From Gnetum montanum (taxonomy: Eukaryota > Streptophyta > Gnetopsida > Gnetales > Gnetaceae), in NCBI GenBank assembly GCA_015680685.1, contig MNCI01021426.1, positions 27,572 through 91,571 on the forward strand: 64,000 nucleotides of DNA, in the 5' to 3' direction. How positions within the stretch are numbered: position 1 is the first letter of the stretch; each line of letters starts with the position of its first letter. Below the pieces are notes generated by a model. The model did not search any database, was not told the DNA's origin, and saw nothing but the letters and a program-made list of their open reading frames with translations. Position numbers and translations under genes: made by a program. Below, piece by piece: positions 34,636 through 48,054 of the stretch.

Positions 34636-35567
34636 TAATGAGTGATGAAGGTAGCCCTACGTTCAACCATACGAATCATGAAGCGTTCATGCATGATCTA
34701 GTCAAATTTTGTGGACTCTATGTCTTTCGGCACACTAGTTGTATAGGAGGTGAACCTCATCCTAATGATCATTTGTTGTCTTCCCAATTACACTTGTGAT
34801 GTATAAAGGTATGGTTAAGTGTAATTGAGGCATATTATTTTTATTGTTTTATGTTTTATGTTTCTTGGCACTTAAATAAAGAGATGAAGTATTTTAATAA
34901 CTAATCTAATTTAACTACTTAACTAGCCTCTAACTAATCCTAACATAAGCATTTGGTCCCACTTTTTGTACATGTCCTAAACCCATGTATCCACTACTAG
35001 GTTACCAAGCGCTACGCTACTAGGTGCACCAAGAAATAACGCTATTGGGATTACAAAGCAAAACCATTTTTATGCTCAAAGCAATCATACTTATGTGTTT
35101 AATCTATTTAGCTTAAATAATTAACTAATTACTCAAAGTCTAATTTAGCTTAATTAATTCCATATTTAATGAAAATAATGAATGCATAAATAAATCATTA
35201 ATCTAGTTGAAGTGTTGTAAGGTTTGATCAAAAGGCTTACCTTTATTACCATACACATTGGTGTGGTTCAGGTACAACAGTGCTTGAATAAAGATTTGTA
35301 CACTTTCTAACTCCTGCTATAGGCACTCAATAAAATATTCTAACTTTCAAATGGACAAACTGTAAGAGCTCTACTACTACTATGACTTCTATCTCCCATA
35401 AACATGGCTATGAGATCATATTTATAGTTTTTATTATAGGGCTACGTCAATGGGGCCTTGTAGATGTAGCAAGCACTACATTGATGTAGCCCTATTGATA
35501 GGACAACACCATGTAAATAGGGCCTCAACGATGAGGGCCTATTGACATAACACTTTGATGCTCATCA
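34636..35567 (-). repeat. 3' LTR of element C
   Basis: 932 bp, TAATGAGTGATG (initial TG mutated to TA) to GATGCTCATCA, followed by the complement of the PPT (TACCCCCATG). Pairs with 62222-63031. U3 has inverted GGGCTACnTCAATG and CATTGATGTAGCCC units at 35430-35555 with a TATAAATAT on the - strand at about 35417-35428. Confidence 0.85.
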
Positions 35568-35792
35568 TACCCCCATGACCGAATGAAAAATTGTCCTCGA
35601 GTTCCTTTACAAATTGGGAAGGTATGAGTTTATTGACTAACTCTTAACATAAGAAACAAAACTGAGTGCCCGAGTATATGAATCAACACATTACAAAAAT
35701 TATGGTGTTCATGATACAAAATTGAACACCATGACATAACAACTCAAAATTAGAAAACACATCATCTGATGGCATGAAGGCGGTGGAGAAGA

Positions 35793-38657
35793 TCAAATAG
35801 TCCTAGGTGGTGGAGGCTCCTTGGATTCTAAAGGACCTTCGCCAGCTTCGGGCATGTGTGGTGGCTAATGCAACTATGGTTGTTGTGTTGTGGCTACAAC
35901 CACCGATGGAAGGTGAAAGACATCTAGTAATGCCTTCCTCTTCTCCTCCTTACTTTGGGGATCATTCACAGTCCACGTAGCATCACCAATGTGGGCTAGA
36001 ATGAGGATATCCCATAGATAGGGCATTATTGGAAACATCTCTTTTACATTGACAAACTAGGTAGTGAACTATTTACGTTCGACATCAAACACTCTAACTA
36101 CATTTTGCAACTCCTGGTAGTCATTCATTCTTCTGGTTAGGTTCTCAATGGTAGATCTTTGATTAGTGTATTTACCCTTGAGAACTTTGAGTTTAGCATT
36201 TGCCATCGTAAGCTTTTGCTTGGTGTCTTTGAGATGCTTGAACATGACCTCGTACAACAAGTATGAGCTAGCCATCTTCTTTTCTAGTTATGATCATGGT
36301 TGTCTGATAGTTAACATGGCTAGATTTGTGTATCAGAGATTGGTGAGCTCCATGTGTTCCATCATCTCCTTAATCTACAAATCCTTCATGTGAATTTCTA
36401 CCTTGTTATAGGCATCTATCCCATCAATCATAGGTTCCAAAACTTCTCTTTCTTGCTGGAGTTATTGTAGGGCTTCATTCACCTTCACCTTCATCAATTC
36501 GATGTGTTTTTTATTCACTTCTTTTTGTAGATCAAACTATTATCTATAATGATCTTTAACTCTTTCAAATTTGAGAGCATCTAATTTCTAGGCAGCTACC
36601 TCGATTGTAGTTTTTTGATGAAGGGCATGAACCTTCTCCATGGAGAGGCTTTTATATTTTGTTGTCAATCTCCTTAGTTTTGTGTTTTCTCTACCCAGTT
36701 GCTCCTACTATTGATGGATAAAATCAGTTAATTGTTGTTTATGCTCATCAACATTCCATAGGTGATGGTTCTATATGATCAATTGTACATTCTCCTAACA
36801 AGTCTAATCCAAGGCCTTCTAAATTTTATGTTGTGTGGCCTCTACCAAGGATTGGTAGAATACCACCATCTCCATTGAACCCTCAACCCCTTTTAGTTTA
36901 GTGTGAAGTTATTCAACAGCTCCATCTCTTGTTAATGTCGAGTTGAGAAATGTAGGGGTGATAATTTGGGCTTTTAATTTAGCAAATTTAGTAACCAAGC
37001 ATTTGTTTAGCTTCTTGGTTGTTTCAAGTTGCTCCTCCAAGATGATGTTTTTTCCCTTTACCTCTAGTAACTCTAATTGGGTTGTAGTAATATTATTTGG
37101 AAGATCAAAGACATTTGAAAGTGGTTGTCCAGTTTCCACCTGTCGATCTAGTAGTTCTTCATGTTGTGCTACATTTATTCTAATGCTTGTGGTCCTTGTA
37201 GATGTTTGCACATCCTTTAGTGTAGTGAAATTTGGTACAGATGCCACAGGTGCATTAAGGACTTTGGCAATTTGATTAGCAACCACCTCTATTGTTGTCT
37301 CTTATCCTTGGTGCTTCATCACCAATGTTGTTTTTCCCTTGCCTTCCTCCAGGTGGATCAAGAAGGTTACAGCATTCCTAGAGATTTTGGGGAGTGGCTA
37401 CTATTCTACGAGAGACACCATGACCTCTCTAGTGCTAAGATTTAACCTCTTGAATAACTGCATTTTTTGGGCTTAGAAAATGGATCCACCTCCACCTATC
37501 AAGCTGATTGCTCAGGCCATCTCATTTAGGTGACACATTACTAGTTTATACACAGATCGATCCTTGCCACTCATGCTTGCTTATTGCTCTTGTTCACTCA
37601 AGAGCCATTCTTGGTACTCGTACAACCATTGGGCTATTGTAACGATGTTTGACATAGTTTTTTGAGTGGTAGGTGGAGGTGGTGGTTGCTGCTCCTCTTC
37701 TTGAATGGTAGTTGTAGGCATTTTATCTTTCATCATTTTTTCCCAATTAGCAACTGGGGCATGCTTGATAGTATCGTTCGTATAATGGACTATTCCTCCC
37801 CTTCGACAAATTTTTCTAATGAGACATGGGAAGGGAAGTGCCTTTCTTCCACATTCATTTTTTTTAAATTGCTTCTCCATCTCTAAATAGATCAACTATG
37901 GAAGGTTGATAGGGAATCTCTCACTCAGAGTGATGCATGCTTGGGAAAAAAAAGTGGTGACTTTGCTTGGCCTCATTGTAGAATTGAGGTGGAAGGCTGA
38001 AATTTTGTAGTGGATCTTTTTTGCTGGTGTGAGCACATCAAACTTCTTACGGTTGACACCATAGCACGATTGCACTCATTATTTCTTGATCTTGGGGTTT
38101 TCCTACATTGGAATCTCAGTGAGATTCAATCCTGTTTTTGGCAATTGAAGCACTTCAACAATGGCTTGCACTGGGTAAGACACTAAGATGTCCTTGATTT
38201 TTACCATGGATTTGGGATGCCTATTATTCCATAATAAAAATATCTCTCCCATGTACCACTTTTTGGTGGAAGTGATGATTGGCCACATGGGAGAGGTATT
38301 TAGTTGGTCTTGCAGTTCATTTGATGCTTTCTCTAGGAAAGGGTCAAAGTTTAACCCTTGGAGTACTATTTTTTGGACCTCCCTTGATCTGATCTAATTC
38401 AGGTAAGCTTTTTTCAAGGTTACCTCAAGATTTGCTTGTTGAGCTAGTGCATCATCCTAGTGGGAGTGTTTTATTATTGCTGCCAGTTTTTGAATTTGTC
38501 AAATAGATTCCACCTTAGCCTCTTCCTTAAGAGGACCTATGGCATGGGTTGCAAGCAATTCTTCTTGGGCTTTTTCTTGGCCCCATCCCATTCTAGGTTG
38601 TTTCTCCCTTGGTTGAGATGGTCTTGCTTCCTACGTGTGCTTTCCTTTTGCTGCCAT
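35793..38657 (-). pseudogene. element C accessory ORF (transposon-protein-like domain plus coiled coil)
   Basis: About 955 codons from ATG at 38657 (MAAKGKHT) to TGA at 35793-35795, interrupted by about ten stops. N-terminal half: LNFDPFLEKASNEL, SPMWPIITSTKKWYMGEIFL, YPVQAIVEVLQLP, KISAFHLNSTMRPSKVTTFF, then ALPFPCLIRKICRRGGIVHY, the FPxLIxxLCRRxG-type motif of plant transposon proteins. Then a Pro/Gln-rich linker and a long coiled coil (QTRIKL-type heptads, for example LEVKGKNIILEEQLETTKKL and LKDTKQKLTMANAKLKVLKG). It ends PPPPRTI. Clearly homologous to the ORFs of A1, A2 and D but divergent. No enzymatic motif seen. Confidence 0.75.
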
Positions 38658-39073
38658 ATGTGGTCACAACACATCCATGTATTAGTAGATACAATGTGTA
38701 ACTTTAAATTTTTGAATACCTTCTCTTGCTAGTCAGTTACACTTTGGCTAAGGTTGGACTATGGAAGATTAATTATTTTATTAAATTTTATTGTAAATGT
38801 CACTAGAGCTTGTTGGAAAGGTTTACCTCTTATGATTTGGTATTTAATAGTTGATTTCTTAGTTAAACCTTTGTGGGGGTTAGAAAAATCGTGAAAACAT
38901 TTCTATTAAAAATGGCACATTTGTGGCCTCCATGATGAAGAGCTTACCCATGGTAGCTACAAGGTCAAAGAACGGAGTAATTTGGATAAATAGATAAGAA
39001 GTTATGGGCTCTAGAAGGTTTTGGGCTCTTTGGTGTTTGTGAAAAAATGCAAAAATTTCCAAGTGGGATCATG
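38658..39073 (-). other. presumed leader between internal TATA and accessory ORF of C
   Basis: About 420 bp, matching in place the 490-510 bp leaders of A1 and A2. Only short open frames. Confidence 0.4.
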
Positions 39074-39162
39074 CCTATATATAGAATTTTTCCACTACAT
39101 TGACAAGACCCTATATACGGGGACTCATATATGAGTTTGGTTCATTAACAGGGCCCTGTATA
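39074..39162 (-). promoter_or_regulatory. internal promoter-like module of element C
   Basis: On the - strand, CTATATATAGG (39074-39084) is preceded by two perfect palindromes: ACTCATATATGAGT (39123-39136) and CAGGGCCCTG (39149-39158). A CACTACATTGACAAG block like the C LTR U3 units lies at about 39092-39107. The module is about 420 bp before the accessory ORF start, the same layout as in A1 and A2 but with palindromes of a different sequence. Confidence 0.5.
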
Positions 39163-40749
39163 TGAAGCCCGTAGAGAAATTTTTGAATTTTGAATATGTT
39201 AAGAAATACAAGGAATTTTTCACTGAATTTGGGATCCATTGAATCTCAGAAAAGCCAAGAATATGAGGAAATCATTGAAGAGGATCTTTGAAAGCTCAAA
39301 AATTGAAAAATTCAATGAAGAATGCATTTATTGAACAAAATATGAAAAGGGGCACATGGTTTGATGTAGAAGATTGATGTATAAAACATTTTGATTGCAA
39401 GAATGCCTAAGGATAAGATGCTTAATGAACCTAACCAAGGACTATGCAAGTTCATCCTCCTCATAGTAGGCACATGCCTTCTTTGCCCTTGCATAACCTC
39501 AACCTAAGAAGTCCATGGGTCCCATAGGCAGTTAATGGTTGATGGAAATTAAGGATCAAAACCTAAAAGATTCTACCAAAGAATTTAAGTACATCAGACC
39601 AAGACATGGAATCAAGAACATGGACTTCAGTAGTGAGGTGAATTACAGATAGTAGATACAAATGATGGAGAAGGTGGAATGGAATTCCAAATAGAGGTCA
39701 TAAGAAGTCCCTTGTGGAGTTTGTGTTTAGAATGACCTAAGGAGATCCATCCTTAGTCTAGACCAAAACCAACCTCTTTTAGTGACTTGATATCACCACT
39801 CCAAGATTGATCCACCCCCTCGAGACATGAGAGTGTGCCCACAAAACAACCACTATTCCATAACGAGAGGAAAAGAGAAGTAGGAAGTGAGGAGGGCCTT
39901 ATCTAAAGGGACCTTCAGGCATGGGTAACATGTCTTTCTAGTCCCATAACTAGTGCTTGTAGCCTAATTACTTGTCTAAGGAAGTGAGGAGGGCCTTATC
40001 TAAAGGGACCTCTTTTTTGTTTTGTTGTTTTTTCCTTTTTTTTCTTTTTTTTAATGGAAACCACAACATACAAAGAATTTATTTGACTTCTTATTATTGG
40101 TTGACATGGAAGGATAAGAATTTTATGAAAACACTCAAGCACCCAAGTAAGTAGAAAAGTATAGAGAGTATTGAGTCCCTTTGAAGTCACATCCTATACA
40201 AACCTTTGAATCCTTCCCAATTCCAGAAAATACCAAGGTCACAAATTTATTAAAAGTTTATTTAATGAAAGCAACCTCAAATTTCCAAAATAAGAAAAAC
40301 CATAGAGTTTGTAAATGGGTGGATGTCATGGACTCACTACCTGTTCCATGAAAAAGAAACCATGACTCAACCATTGGAAAAAAAAATTTAAAAATAGAAA
40401 CTAGACATTAACAAACAAAACATTAAGCATAAACCACCATTAGTAGTAGCTACAACACCACTGTGTCCTATTGTTACAAAGCACATTTATTAGCAAAAAT
40501 TTGAAAATCACACTTAAACAAAACAAAGTAAAATATATAAGAAAGTGTAAAATATTTAAGAAAGATTCAAATGTACGAATGATGGTGTAAAAAATGGTGT
40601 AAAAATAGAAAAAATTTTGAAAATCAAAGGGGTGTAAAAGGAAAAACTATAAAGCTAAAAAATATGTAAAACAAAAAATAGAAAAATTGAGGAGCCACAT
40701 GGATTATTAGTATAGTGACTGTGTTTGAAGGAGGAGACTCAAAAAATTG
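39163..40749 (-). other. element C noncoding spacer
   Basis: No long ORF. An A-rich stretch with AAAACAAAAAATAGAAAAATTG at about 40540-40690 corresponds to the T/A-rich tracts of A1, A2 and B. A duplicated AAGTGAGGAGGGCCTTATCTAAAGGGACCT occurs at about 39885 and 39981 (partly quoted). Confidence 0.5.
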
Positions 40750-43700
40750 AGTGCGATTGTCAATCCATTAAGGTATTCATTACATTGGCTTGCTTGGGCT
40801 TGTGGAAAGGATTTACTTATTGGATGTTCACTAATTACTTTTTATTTGAGCTTTCAAGTTTGTATATGGTCATGACACCAGAAGGAAAGGTTTCATTAAT
40901 TATATAAGGTTCCTCCCACAACATTTGAAACTTTGTTTTCTAGGGTATGTATGTGGGGTTCTAGTTGAGAATCTTATCTCTAGGTTGAAATTTTACTTTC
41001 CAAATTTTAAGGTCATGTCATTGCTTGTTGAATGCCTTGTGCATCTCATTTGAAGTTAGGGCCACTAATCGATTTTCATCTAGCATGTTTAGGTTGATCA
41101 GTCTTTCCTTTTCTATTAGACTTAGATCAAGATTCAAATCATAAACTATTAAGAGTGTACAGAGCTCAGATTGAATCAAGAGTGTTGGAAGTTTCCCATA
41201 CAATAACTCATAGGGAGAGTAGCCAATAGGAAGTTTCTATGTTGAGCAGTAGGCCCAAAGGGCATTGTTGAGTTTTATGCTCCTATCTCTCCTATATTTT
41301 CTGATAGTTTGTATTAGAATCTTTGTAATCTCCTTGTTAGTTACCTCTACTTGACCGTTGGCTTGGGGATGATAGGGTGTTGTTAATTTATGTTCAACAC
41401 CTAAGTGTTGCATGAGTTTTTGAAAAGTGGCACCTATAAAATGGGTTCCATTATTAGAAATTAGTGCACTTGTAATTCCAAACCTGTTTACAATATTTTT
41501 TTATACAAATCAAGTAGTAGTGAATAATGTATAGTTAGTGACAATTGCTGCTTCTGCCCATTTGGTGTAGTAGTTGACTGCTACGATGATGTATGTCTTT
41601 CCATTGGACATGGGTGTGATGGGACCCATGAAATTTATGCTCCATATGTCAAAGGGCTTCATTGGTTAAATCGACTATTGAGGACCCTCCATTTGAGTGA
41701 TCATCCCACCATTTCTTTGATAACATTCACAAGATCAGATGAATTAGTGGAAATCCTTGAAGATTATAGGCCAATAGTATCCTACCATCAAGATTTTTAT
41801 GGCTATGCATCTCCTTGCATAGTGGCCTCTGCAAGGGCCTTCATGAGTATCCTAGAGAACGGGTAATTGATCCACATTAGGGACATACCAATGAACCAAG
41901 CCATTAGCGCACACCTTGTAATGGTGCCCATTGATTTCCATGAAGTACTTTGCCCGATGAAGAAACTATTGTTTCTTCCTATGATCTAGATGTTGTGGCA
42001 TCTCTTAAGTGAGAAGATAAGTGAGGATGCCATCATACCATTTTGATTCAGTGGGCACTTGGTCATTTATTGCTCTTGTAAAGGTAAGTTTGTCTAGAAA
42101 TTGATCAAAGAGCAGACTCTCCTTTTTATTATTCCATCTTAACTGAGAGAGGTGATCAATGATCACATTCTCAGTTCCTTTCTGATCTACCATTGTGAGA
42201 TCAAATTCCTGCAAGATCATGATCCATCGTATGATATGGGGGCTTACTATTGGCTTATTCATTAGCAAGTTGATGGCATTGTAATCTATGTATACAAACA
42301 CTTTATAGCCAAGTACATAGTACTTGAACTTTTCAAGAGTATACACCATTACCATTAGTCCTTTCTTAGTTTTGGTGTAATTCAACTATGCACCCACAAT
42401 GCTTTGGTTTACGTAGTGGATGTAATATGGATGCTTTTTATCATCCAAATGTGTAAGCATAACTTCCAAGGCATAATTAGATGCATTCGTCATTATATGA
42501 AATTTTATGGACTAGTCTAGTGTGCATAGAATTAGAGTTTCCATAAGTTTTTACTTAGTAGTTGGAATGCATGTTCGCACTTAGTTTAGATGAATGGAGC
42601 ATCTTTCCTTGTAAACTCAACCAACAACTTTGCAATCTTAGAGAAATTCCCTATAAATCATTGGTGGTAGCTAATGTGTCCAAGGTATGATTAGACGTAT
42701 TTGACTATCTCTAGTTGGCATGTGATTCCTTGGATGAACCTTATCTTTTCCAGGTCTACCTCAATCCTTTTTTATGAAATTCAGTGGTTTAGTAATATGT
42801 CCTCCTAGATAATTAAATGAATTTTCTGCCAATTAAGCCTAAGGTTTGTTTCAATACTTGATCAAGGGGATCCAGGGCTTGCTCAAATGTAGCCCCATAG
42901 GTAGAGAAGTCATCCATAAAGACTTCTATCCTGCTACCAATCTATTGCTGAAAAATACTAATGACCAAGTGTTGAAATGTTGCAAGAGCATTACACAGAC
43001 CAAACATCATCCTGCAATATGTAAAAGTCCCCCAAGAAATCGTGAATGTTGTTTTGGCCTAATCTTCTAGCATAATCTAGATTTGGTTATAGCCACTATA
43101 ACGATCTAAGAAACTATAATAGAAATGTCCATAAATGGTGTCCAACACTTAGTCCACAAATGACAATGAAAAATGATCTTTAAATGTTACCATATTCAAT
43201 AGCCTAAAGTCTATGCAAACCCACCACTTTCCATCTTTCTTTGGCACAATTATGAGTGGGCTAACCCACTTACTATCCATGATGGAATAAATAAACCACA
43301 CCTTGAGGAATTGTTCAATTTCCTCTTTGATGGTCTACTTCAACTTGGGGTTTAGTCACCACTATGGCTTCCTTCTTGTCTTTATGGTTGGGTCAATGTA
43401 GATACAATGCTAGCATATCCTTGAATCAATTTTAATTAGTTTAGGATATGACCAAGCAAAGGTTGTTGGCCATTTTTTGACCACCTCTAGGGGCTTTATC
43501 TTGAAATGATTAGGGATTACCAACTCTTCCCAACATGTATCATCAACTTCATCATCAGAGAGTTGGTGATGAACTTGCTTAAGTTCATCCATTCCTTCTA
43601 CATAAGCACATGTTAGACTCTTAGAGGGTTCCATGCATAGTGTGCTATTGTCAGAGTTAGCTATTAGCCACTAGGTGTCCTCTTGTTATGTGGCTACTAT

Positions 43701-43781
43701 GTATAGGAACCTTTGGATATTGGTTTCATGTGCACACTGATTGCATACCTTAATGAATGTATTTTTAATGAACCAAACTTT
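40750..43781 (-). pseudogene. element C pol: RT, RNase H, integrase (Athila lineage)
   Basis: Right to left: RT at about 43480-42700 with SPLIIVPKKDGKWWVCIDF, YSGYNQI and EVFMDDFSTYGATFE (the Athila form of the catalytic motif, Asp pair intact). RNase H at about 42400-42110 with YTLEKFKYYVLGYKVFVYID and ENVIIDHLSQL. Integrase at about 42000-40900: HEGPCRGHYARR with SCECYQRNG (zinc-binding), FDIWSINFMGP, LISNNGTHFIGA and TPYHPQANGQVEVTNKEI. Two catalytic Asp residues read Asn (codons 41633-41635 and 41453-41455) while the Glu is kept, so this integrase would be dead. Frame is broken by several stops. It is cut at 43781 by A2; the protease side resumes at 59123. Confidence 0.9.
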
Positions 43782-44620
43782 TGATGAGTGGCAAGGTACC
43801 CCTACACTCAACCATATGAATACGAGCACTTCACGCACGATTCAGTCAAACTCCACAGATGGGCTAGTTGTGGTATCTAGATAGTTACTCGTAGATCGTA
43901 GTTTACTATCTTCCCACCTAGACTAGCATTAGCTTTGTCAGGTATGATTTAGTCCAGAGTGAGGTGTATGATGTGTTCCTACACTTATGCTACTCATGGG
44001 TATGATGGGAAATAATATCAACTAAGCTAGGAGAGAGAGGGTGAGAGAGAATCTAAACTAGCCTATGTGCAATGAGCATCCATTCCTTATTCATCCATAC
44101 ACATCTTGGACCTCATGCACGACTACCACTGGGCTTACCAAGTGCATGCCCTAGGTACGTTACTGGGTTACCAAGTAGTCACACTTAAATACTTGTGATT
44201 AAGTCATACTCATTCTGCATTACTAGGAGATAAGGATAGAGAGATATTAACTAAGAAAGCAATAAATAATAATAACAATTAAACAATTAAGCTAAGTGGA
44301 TGCTTCAATGATGAAGTAATTTCGATCTTTATTGTCGATCATGTGAGTGTCCAAGTATGTCACACTCGAATAAGGATGTTGTACAATTACAATCATCACA
44401 TTGCGGGCATGTACTAGGAGAAAGGGTTGATAGGAAAAACTAACAAAAAGTTCCTACCTTAATACTAAAACTCTAGCTCTCTAACCAAATCTTTCTACCT
44501 CTTATTTATAGATGAGGAGACAGACTGCGATATCATGTATTTGATATCGCGTTTAGGTGGTGATATCGAGTACGCAGTATCATGGGTGCGATATCGCAAC
44601 CAACAATTCATGACTCATCA
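43782..44620 (-). repeat. 3' LTR of element A2
   Basis: 839 bp, TGATGAGTGGCAAGG to ATGACTCATCA. Palindrome region 44526-44598 has four degenerate GATATC units, among them GATATCATGTATTTGATATC. A TATAAATAAGAG lies on the - strand at about 44500-44512. Confidence 0.9.
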
Positions 44621-44785
44621 TACCCCCACAACTAAATAAAAACTTGTCCTCAAGTTAAAGTGAGAACAAGGTCCATTGATTACACAGTGGATAGGTATGG
44701 GATTATTGACTAACTAGAATGGATTCATGCCGCAGTGTGGAATTAGAATAAAATTGAGACACAACATGAAAAAATTGGGTCGAAC

Positions 44786-45558
44786 TCATGTAGTTCCTAG
44801 TGGCGGTGGCTCCTCCATGGGTGCCTTTCCCTTGTCTTGTGCTCCAGGTCTTAGGATTTGATGGTGTTGAATTATGGTCTGGAGTTTCTCCTCTTCAATT
44901 CAAGGATCTTGTGTTTTCCATGCTAATGTTCTGATTTTTGATGGAGTCGGCACCTCCCATCGACATGGTAGTTGTGGAAACATTTTATTTGCTTTCACAT
45001 ACCAAGCCACAAACACCCACCATTCCTCCTCGTAGGCTCTAGCTTTGCCTCTGTATTCTTGAAAATCTATGAGCCATTGAACCAAGTCTATTGCCATACC
45101 TTTCTACCTATGGTAGCTTGCTTTAACCACCTCAAGTTCAGAATCTGCAACCACCAATTTTTACAATGTTTTCTTGTGTTCTACAGATTTTGTTTCATAT
45201 TTGGCATAGGTGGTGGCTACCTATTGCTTGAGCTCTATTCTCGGGCACCCAACTATTAACATGGCAAGGTTGGCATACCGCAGGTTTGCCAACTCCATGT
45301 ACTTTGTAAGGTCCTGGATCTGCAGGTCCTAGCTCTTAACTTCCGCTTGCTGGACAAATGTGTATGTGTCCAATATGGCCTGCTAGTCAGTGTGTTGAGC
45401 ATTGAGAATGTTGATGTGGGCCTTGGCCATATGGATCTCCTTTTTGATGATTTGTTTATACATCCCCACCTGGTCCCGAAAATGCCCCTTTAGCTTCTCA
45501 TGCCGTTTAGCCTCATTTTGCCATGCACTTACTTCAATGGCCATCTTCTGACGGATGG
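44786..45558 (-). pseudogene. A2 accessory ORF, C-terminal part
   Basis: Encodes the end of the coiled coil and the conserved tail (RAYEEEWWVFVAWYVKANKM then MFPQLPCRWEVPTPSKI), ending PPLGTT with TGA at 44786-44788. Continuous with 52487-54516 once B is removed. The junction is proven by the empty site in A1 at about 24556-24570. Confidence 0.8.
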
Positions 45559-46249
45559 TGATGAGTGGCGAGGTACCCCTACACTCAACCATACGAAATG
45601 AGTGTAGCATGTGCGATCCGGTCGAACTCCACAGACTAAATGCCTAAATGCCCCATGGAACACTTGGGGTTAATCATTCGTTGTCTTCCCAGACTTACTT
45701 GTTGTTGTCATGGTGTATGGTTAAGTAAGTATGAGGTATATGATTTTTATGGTCTTTTATGGTTTTTCTCCTATGCTATGAGGTGAAGGGTTGAGAAAGC
45801 TAACTAACTCTAACTAAGGACCTAAGTCTAAATTAACTAGCGTCAGCATCTGTTCCCACTTACCGTACACACCNACGATGAGTAGTCGATTCCTTGGTTA
45901 GCCGTACACATTCGTCAATGCTCGTAACCAAGTAGTACTCATGCCGTGCTAATGCAGGTAATAAATAATAGGTAAGAAATAACATGTAATAAATCCTATT
46001 CCATGCACTGCAAGGTTTATCGACAAAGCTCGTCTTTATTGCTGTACACAACTTACGTTTAGGTACAAAGCTGCTCGAATAAAGAACCGTTCACTTGGGG
46101 ACTCCTACTACAGGCACATGAAAAATATTCTATTTCTAGAGTGATCAAACTGCCAGAGTTTTCCTACTTTAAGCCTAGGATGGGAAAGGACGAGAGTGCC
46201 GCCTCTTATTTATAGATTTGACAATGGACCGCGATATCGCGTCTCATCA
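45559..46249 (-). repeat. 3' LTR of element B
   Basis: 691 bp, TGATGAGTGGCGAGG to CGCGTCTCATCA. A single short palindrome CGCGATATCGCG lies at 46230-46242. TATAAATAAGAG on the - strand at about 46204-46216. One N at 45874. It is about 155 bp shorter than the solo B LTR at 32162, in part because it has fewer palindrome units. Confidence 0.9.
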
Positions 46250-48040
46250 TACCCCCATGACTGAATGAAAACTCGTCCTCGAGTTCCTTACAATAATATC
46301 GAGAAGGTATGGAATTATTGAGGGAAATGGAACTAATGGGATGACATGTGAATGGATCATCATTACAAGACTTTACAAAACTGGTGTTCATGACAAGGGT
46401 GAACACCTTATTACAATGACATCAGGCCTTTGTTGGCAGCTTGAGAGAAAGAGAGAGATAGAAAGAAGTGTTGTTGCTACCAACTCCAAGATTGTGCTTT
46501 TCATTGTCTTTCAGTAAGCGCGCTCTCGATCTTACTCCTTGCATAGCTACTTCAGTGCTGCTCCATTCCAAGTGTTTGCTCCAGCTCCAGATCTAATCCG
46601 TTGTTTATATAATCACCATCTGCACGCACAACATAGTCTTATATTAGTAAGGGTAAATGAATCATCATGTAATTAATACCTTGCTTTGGTGTAGGTTCAT
46701 TGGCTGGGTTGTGGTATGGCTAATACGGATCTGAGAATATATTACTGATGACTACCGAAAGTGTAGGGGTTAGAAAGAAAATCAAAAAATCAGGGCTAGG
46801 AGAAAATCAAAAAAAGCAGGCCCCATACCCCCATGACTAATCGCGAACCTCCGGTAGTGTTAGAATGGAGGAAAAAAAAGGAGTAAGAAAGATAGATAAA
46901 AAGAGACAACTATGGCATCGATGAAACAAATGTCAAGATGGAAATGAACAAAATAAAATGGATTGCAAAATGTTAAGGGAAAGAGTTTAGCTAATGCTCC
47001 AAATAGGAGTGCCAGTGGGTCCTCCCCAAAGCAGGCTCATGCCCTTAATGCCCTAATAATCCCACATTCAAAGAGTCCGTAGGCTCCGGGAATGTCATTT
47101 GGAACAAGAGTTAAAGTCTTAACCGCAATAATTTACCAAAAAGAAAACAATGCATCAACCAAAATATATACACTACTAATACAACTAGCAATGAAGTGAA
47201 CCATGGAGAGAAGGATGGAGAGAATAAAATGGAATGGAATCCCAAGGACAAGGTAGTGTACAGCCCCTTGTGTGTTTTATGATTAATGTGACTTGGCAAG
47301 TCTCATTCCAACTCCGGCCTCAAACCAACCACTTCTAGTGACTTCACATCAATGCATTCGGCTAAACCATCCACTTGGATAACAAGAATGCATCTCCAAA
47401 GAGCCACCACCATTCCGACGAAACAAAGGAGAGAATGGGAAGCGAGAAGGGCTTTAGTTAGAGGGAACACTTTTGGTTCCATAACCAGTGCTTGTAGCCC
47501 AAATTTTATTTCGTCTAAGGGGTGTGCTTTGAATTCTCACTTAGTTTTTTTTTTATTTATTTTTTTGTTTTTTGTGTTTTTATGCGTGAGAACCACACCA
47601 TGCAAAGACTTCTTATTTTGATTGTCTCAGCTTCCGATAATTGGGTAACATCAGAACGGTAAGAAACTCAAGAAGAAAACATCCAAGTACCCAAGAGAAT
47701 GATCAACACAAAAGCATCAAGTTCCCTTGAAGTCACACCCTTTGCAATCCTTGAGTCCTTCCTTAGTTTGAGAAATACCCAGTCACTGATTCGTTAAAGT
47801 TCTTATTAGAAAGGACTGTACATTTCTAAGCCGAGAGAAACCATAGAAATTGGTGGATGAATGGATGAAGTGATCTCATTGCCTGTCATATCAAAAGAAA
47901 CATACCTTAGCATCAACATTATAACGTAAAGGTAAAAACCAAACATTAGCAATCAAAATGAAAATAGTTCATACCATCATACCAAACACTTATTATGGGA
48001 CAAACTTACAGGGTGGATCACACACACACAAAAAGTGAAA
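46250..48040 (-). other. element B noncoding spacer
   Basis: Starts with the complement of the PPT (TACCCCCATGACTG). No long ORF. The block near 47010-47100 (GGGTCCTCCCCAAAGCAGG, ATGCCCTAATAATCC) matches the A spacer (about 21600-21660 and 55400-55460). No palindrome array or internal TATA module seen, which fits the absence of an accessory ORF. Confidence 0.6.
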
Positions 48041-48054
48041 AAGTATAACGATGT

